In this document: one piece after another, positions 61,791 through 64,000 of the stretch
Position numbering within the stretch: the first letter of the stretch is position 1
Layout of the letters: each line of letters begins with the position of its first letter
Assembly: GCF_016599145.1 (NCBI RefSeq)
Contig: NZ_JAENKO010000002.1
Location: 148,032 to 212,031 of the forward strand
Direction: 5' to 3'
DNA from: Tomitella cavernea
Lineage (GTDB): Bacteria; Actinomycetota; Actinomycetes; Mycobacteriales; Mycobacteriaceae
Length of the DNA: 64,000 nucleotides
Made by a program: the position numbers and the translations under genes
Notes under the pieces: generated by a model
The model's database searches: none
Told to the model about the DNA's origin: nothing
The model's input: the letters and a program-made list of their open reading frames with translations, nothing else

Positions 61791-62792
61791 TCAGTTCCCT
61801 CCCCCGCCGAGATTGCGGACCGGTTCACGCGGCGACGGCACGTCGGGCAACCCCGGCGGCACCACGTTCCCGACGATCGTGTCCCACCAGCGCCCGTTGC
61901 CGAGCGAGTTGTTGAACAGCCGGTAGAACACCGGCGCCTGCACCAGCGCCTTGTCGATGTTGTCCTGGTTCTTCTGCAGCAGGTCCACGACCTGCTGCAG
62001 CTGGGTCAGCGCAGGGCCGATCTGCTCCTGGTTGTCCGCGACCAGGCCACGCAGCTGCGTGGACAGGTCCTGCGTGCGCACCAGGAGACGGTGGATGGCG
62101 TCCCGCCGCGCATTGAACTCCTCGAGCAGGTCCGCCGAGTGCGCCAGGATCTGTTCGAACTCCTGGTTGCGGTCGGCGAGGATCTGGCTCGTCTGCCGGG
62201 TCGCGTCGAAGAGGTGCCGGATCTCCTGATCGCGCGAGGCGATGGTCTGCGAAAGCCGCGTGACACCGTCGAGTGCGCTCTGCACGTGTTCGGGTGTGTT
62301 CGCGAACGCCTCCGAGAGCACCTGCATGCTCTGCGCGAGTTGGGCGCTGTCGATCTCGCCCACGCTCTCCGCCGCGTCTGAAAGCGCCTCGACCACGTCG
62401 TACGGGGAACTTGTCCGGGAAAGCGGAATCGTGATGTCCGGGTCGGCCCGCTCCGATCCGCGCGGGTCGAGCGCCAGATACTTCGAACCGAGCAGGGTCT
62501 TGATCTGGATGCTCGCCGTCGACTGATCACCGACCCACGTGTCGGTCACCCTGAAGGCGACGAGGACTTTGTCGCCGTCGAGCTCGACGCCGGTCACCTG
62601 ACCGGCCTTGACCCCCGCGACGCGCACCTCATTGCCCTCTTTGAGGCCGGCGGCCTCGGCGAACTCTGCGTGGTAGACGGGGCCGGCCCCGATGAACGGG
62701 AGCGACTTGAACGAGAACGATGCGACGGCCAGCAGCACCACCATGAGGATGCCGATGAGGCCCGTCAGTATCGGATTGCGTCGGATTGTCAC
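61791..62792 (-). CDS. Mce family protein, MceC position
   Basis: A 333-residue protein: membrane segment at ~8-30, MCE domain (~38-110, YHAEFAEAAGLKEGNEVRVA and GVKAGQVTGVEL), then an extended amphipathic helical region (~130-290). It ends in a Gly/Asn-rich tail. The GTG start overlaps the mceB stop (GTGA). Confidence 0.9.
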   Translation of the reverse strand: MTIRRNPILTGLIGILMVVLLAVASFSFKSLPFIGAGPVYHAEFAEAAGLKEGNEVRVAGVKAGQVTGVELDGDKVLVAFRVTDTWVGDQSTASIQIKTLLGSKYLALDPRGSERADPDITIPLSRTSSPYDVVEALSDAAESVGEIDSAQLAQSMQVLSEAFANTPEHVQSALDGVTRLSQTIASRDQEIRHLFDATRQTSQILADRNQEFEQILAHSADLLEEFNARRDAIHRLLVRTQDLSTQLRGLVADNQEQIGPALTQLQQVVDLLQKNQDNIDKALVQAPVFYRLFNNSLGNGRWWDTIVGNVVPPGLPDVPSPREPVRNLGGGGN

Positions 62793-63871
62793 CGGTCACC
62801 TCCCGCATGGCAGCGCGGCGCCATGTTCGTGTAGAGCGCCTGATTGACGGCAGGCAGATTCGACACGCTCGACAGGTCGAGGTTGTCCGAGTGCCCGGGG
62901 CCCATCACGATGTCGAGGCCGCACAGATAGAACTGGAACCACGAGCCGTACATCGCCGTGCGGTTGAGCGCCTCGTACTTCTTCGGCAGCGTCTGCAGCA
63001 CCTTGTCCACGTCGTCTTCTTGCGCGTTCAGTCCGGTCGCAAGCTGGTTGGTCCCGGAAATCAGCCCCTGGATCGACGGCCGTGCCGGTTCGATCAGGTC
63101 GGTCGTCGCATCCGTGAGGTCAGCCAGCGAGGAGACGGCGTCGCCGATCGCGTCCCTGTCCGCGGCGAGCCCTGCCACGAGGTTGCGGGTGTTGACGACC
63201 ATCTGGTCGAGTCCCTCCGCGTGCTCGTTCACCGTGTCGAGCACAGCGTTGAGGTTGTCGATGACCTTGCCGATGACCGCATCCTTGTCCGCGATCGTGT
63301 TGGTCAGCGTCGACGTGGTCGCGACCAGGTCGCCCACCGTCTGCCCCTGACCCTGGAAGACCTGGATGATCGAGTACGCAAGTTTGTTGACGTCATCGGG
63401 CTGCAGCGTCTGGAACAGCGGCCGGAAGCCATTGAACAGCTGTGTGAGGTTCAAAGCGGGATGCGTCTGGTCTACGGGGATCGTGTCGCCCGCGTCGAGC
63501 TTGCCTGCACCCGGGTCGTCGCCCTGGCTCACCGAGACGTACCGCTGGCCGATCAGGTTGCGGAATTTCAGGCTCACGACGCTGTCCGCCGGCAGCCCGC
63601 CGTCCCTGTTGACGGTGAATCCGACCTTCGCCTTGTTGTGGTCGACCACCTCGATGCTGGTCACCTGCCCCACTTTGACCCCGCCGATGCGGACGTCGTC
63701 GCCGCTGTTGAGCGAGGTGGCGTCTGTGAACTCCGCATAGTATTGCGTCCCGCTGCCGCCGCCGATATTGGCGATGGACACTGCGAGCACCCCGGTCATC
63801 AGGATGGTGACGACGCCGAAGATGAGCAGCTTGATGATGGGCGCAGTGAGCCCGCGCAGTTGCCGCCTCAC
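62789..63871 (-). CDS. Mce family protein, MceB position
   Basis: A 360-residue protein: membrane segment near residues 10-33 (LLIFGVVTILMTGVLAVSIA), MCE domain (~42-120, YYAEFTDATSLNSGDDVRIG and GVKVGQVTSIEV), then helical region. Two cysteines near the C terminus (FYLCGLDIV, APRCHAG) may form a disulphide. The GTG at 63871 is selected because it overlaps the mceA stop and immediately precedes the membrane segment. Confidence 0.9.
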   Translation of the reverse strand: MRRQLRGLTAPIIKLLIFGVVTILMTGVLAVSIANIGGGSGTQYYAEFTDATSLNSGDDVRIGGVKVGQVTSIEVVDHNKAKVGFTVNRDGGLPADSVVSLKFRNLIGQRYVSVSQGDDPGAGKLDAGDTIPVDQTHPALNLTQLFNGFRPLFQTLQPDDVNKLAYSIIQVFQGQGQTVGDLVATTSTLTNTIADKDAVIGKVIDNLNAVLDTVNEHAEGLDQMVVNTRNLVAGLAADRDAIGDAVSSLADLTDATTDLIEPARPSIQGLISGTNQLATGLNAQEDDVDKVLQTLPKKYEALNRTAMYGSWFQFYLCGLDIVMGPGHSDNLDLSSVSNLPAVNQALYTNMAPRCHAGGDR

Positions 63872-64000
63872 TTGAACACCACCTCGTTGCCGCGCAGCGA
63901 CGGCGCCCCGAGCACCGTCGTCCACCCCGGAATCGACGCCGCATCCGCACCCGAGGCCGCCGCATACACCTGCGCCAGCGCCTCCTGCTCGGACTGCGAG
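63868..64000 (-). CDS. Mce family protein, MceA position (3' end only)
   Basis: Forty-three C-terminal codons before the window edge, translating to a tail ending PSLRGNEVVFK. It is assigned to mceA only by its place before mceB and by the GTGA overlap. The rest of the gene, and presumably the yrbE permease genes, lie beyond the right edge. Confidence 0.7.
   Translation of the reverse strand, partial: SQSEQEALAQVYAAASGADAASIPGWTTVLGAPSLRGNEVVFK

Overview
The window is a high-GC stretch of an actinobacterial chromosome. A complete mce gene set, paired DUF3558 lipoproteins, MbtH, a mycothiol-isomerase-like protein and very actinobacterial RpoB/RpoC place it in the Mycobacteriales (Gordonia / Tsukamurella / Rhodococcus / Dietzia / Tomitella range); the genus cannot be fixed from the sequence. 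Almost every gene lies on the minus strand; only the DUF1992-glutaredoxin protein (29.0 kb), one TetR regulator (41.0 kb) and a SixA-like phosphatase (47.5 kb) lie on the plus strand. There are no tRNA or rRNA genes, CRISPR arrays or intact mobile elements.

Region 1 (0.16-16.6 kb) is a secondary-metabolite operon: a four-module non-ribosomal peptide synthetase of about 4731 residues (C-A-T x4, then thioesterase), an MbtH partner and a DrrA/DrrB-type ABC exporter, each start overlapping the previous stop by 4 nt. The first module carries an EntF-like serine code; the other three A domains have related but unassigned pockets.

Region 2 (16.8-27.1 kb) is a coupled catabolic operon of Liu/Atu logic: TIGR03084 mycothiol-enzyme-like protein, AtuA-family protein, acyl-CoA dehydrogenase, biotin-dependent carboxylase beta and alpha subunits, second acyl-CoA dehydrogenase, enoyl-CoA hydratase and, last, a TetR regulator. 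A perfect 22-bp palindrome overlaps the probable -35 element at its head.

Region 3 (27.3-34.9 kb) holds unrelated single genes: a large unknown protein, a DUF1992-glutaredoxin fusion, a YhdH-type quinone oxidoreductase, a secreted LIP-family lipase, a polytopic membrane protein and a methyltransferase.

Region 4 (35.0-42.6 kb) is a second beta-oxidation-like operon (thiolase/lipid-transfer protein, SRPBCC protein, double hot-dog MaoC hydratase, SDR, double-length acyl-CoA dehydrogenase). It diverges from its likely TetR regulator across an inverted-repeat operator; a thioesterase-like protein follows.

Region 5 (42.7-45.3 kb) has two coupled DUF3558 lipoproteins and a decayed locus: a class F sortase-like gene broken by an IS30-family fragment, with its catalytic-cysteine motif expanded into three tandem 24-bp units. 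Region 6 (45.3-48.0 kb) is an efflux pump with a MarR regulator, then the SixA-like phosphatase.

Region 7 (48.1-64.0 kb) is core genome: rpoC and rpoB, preceded by two Mce-associated proteins and mceF, E, D, C, B and the 3' end of mceA. The mce operon reads toward rpoB and continues past the right edge. Recurrent themes are translational coupling by ATGA/GTGA overlaps and several apparently leaderless starts sitting 6-7 nt after TANNNT -10 boxes.
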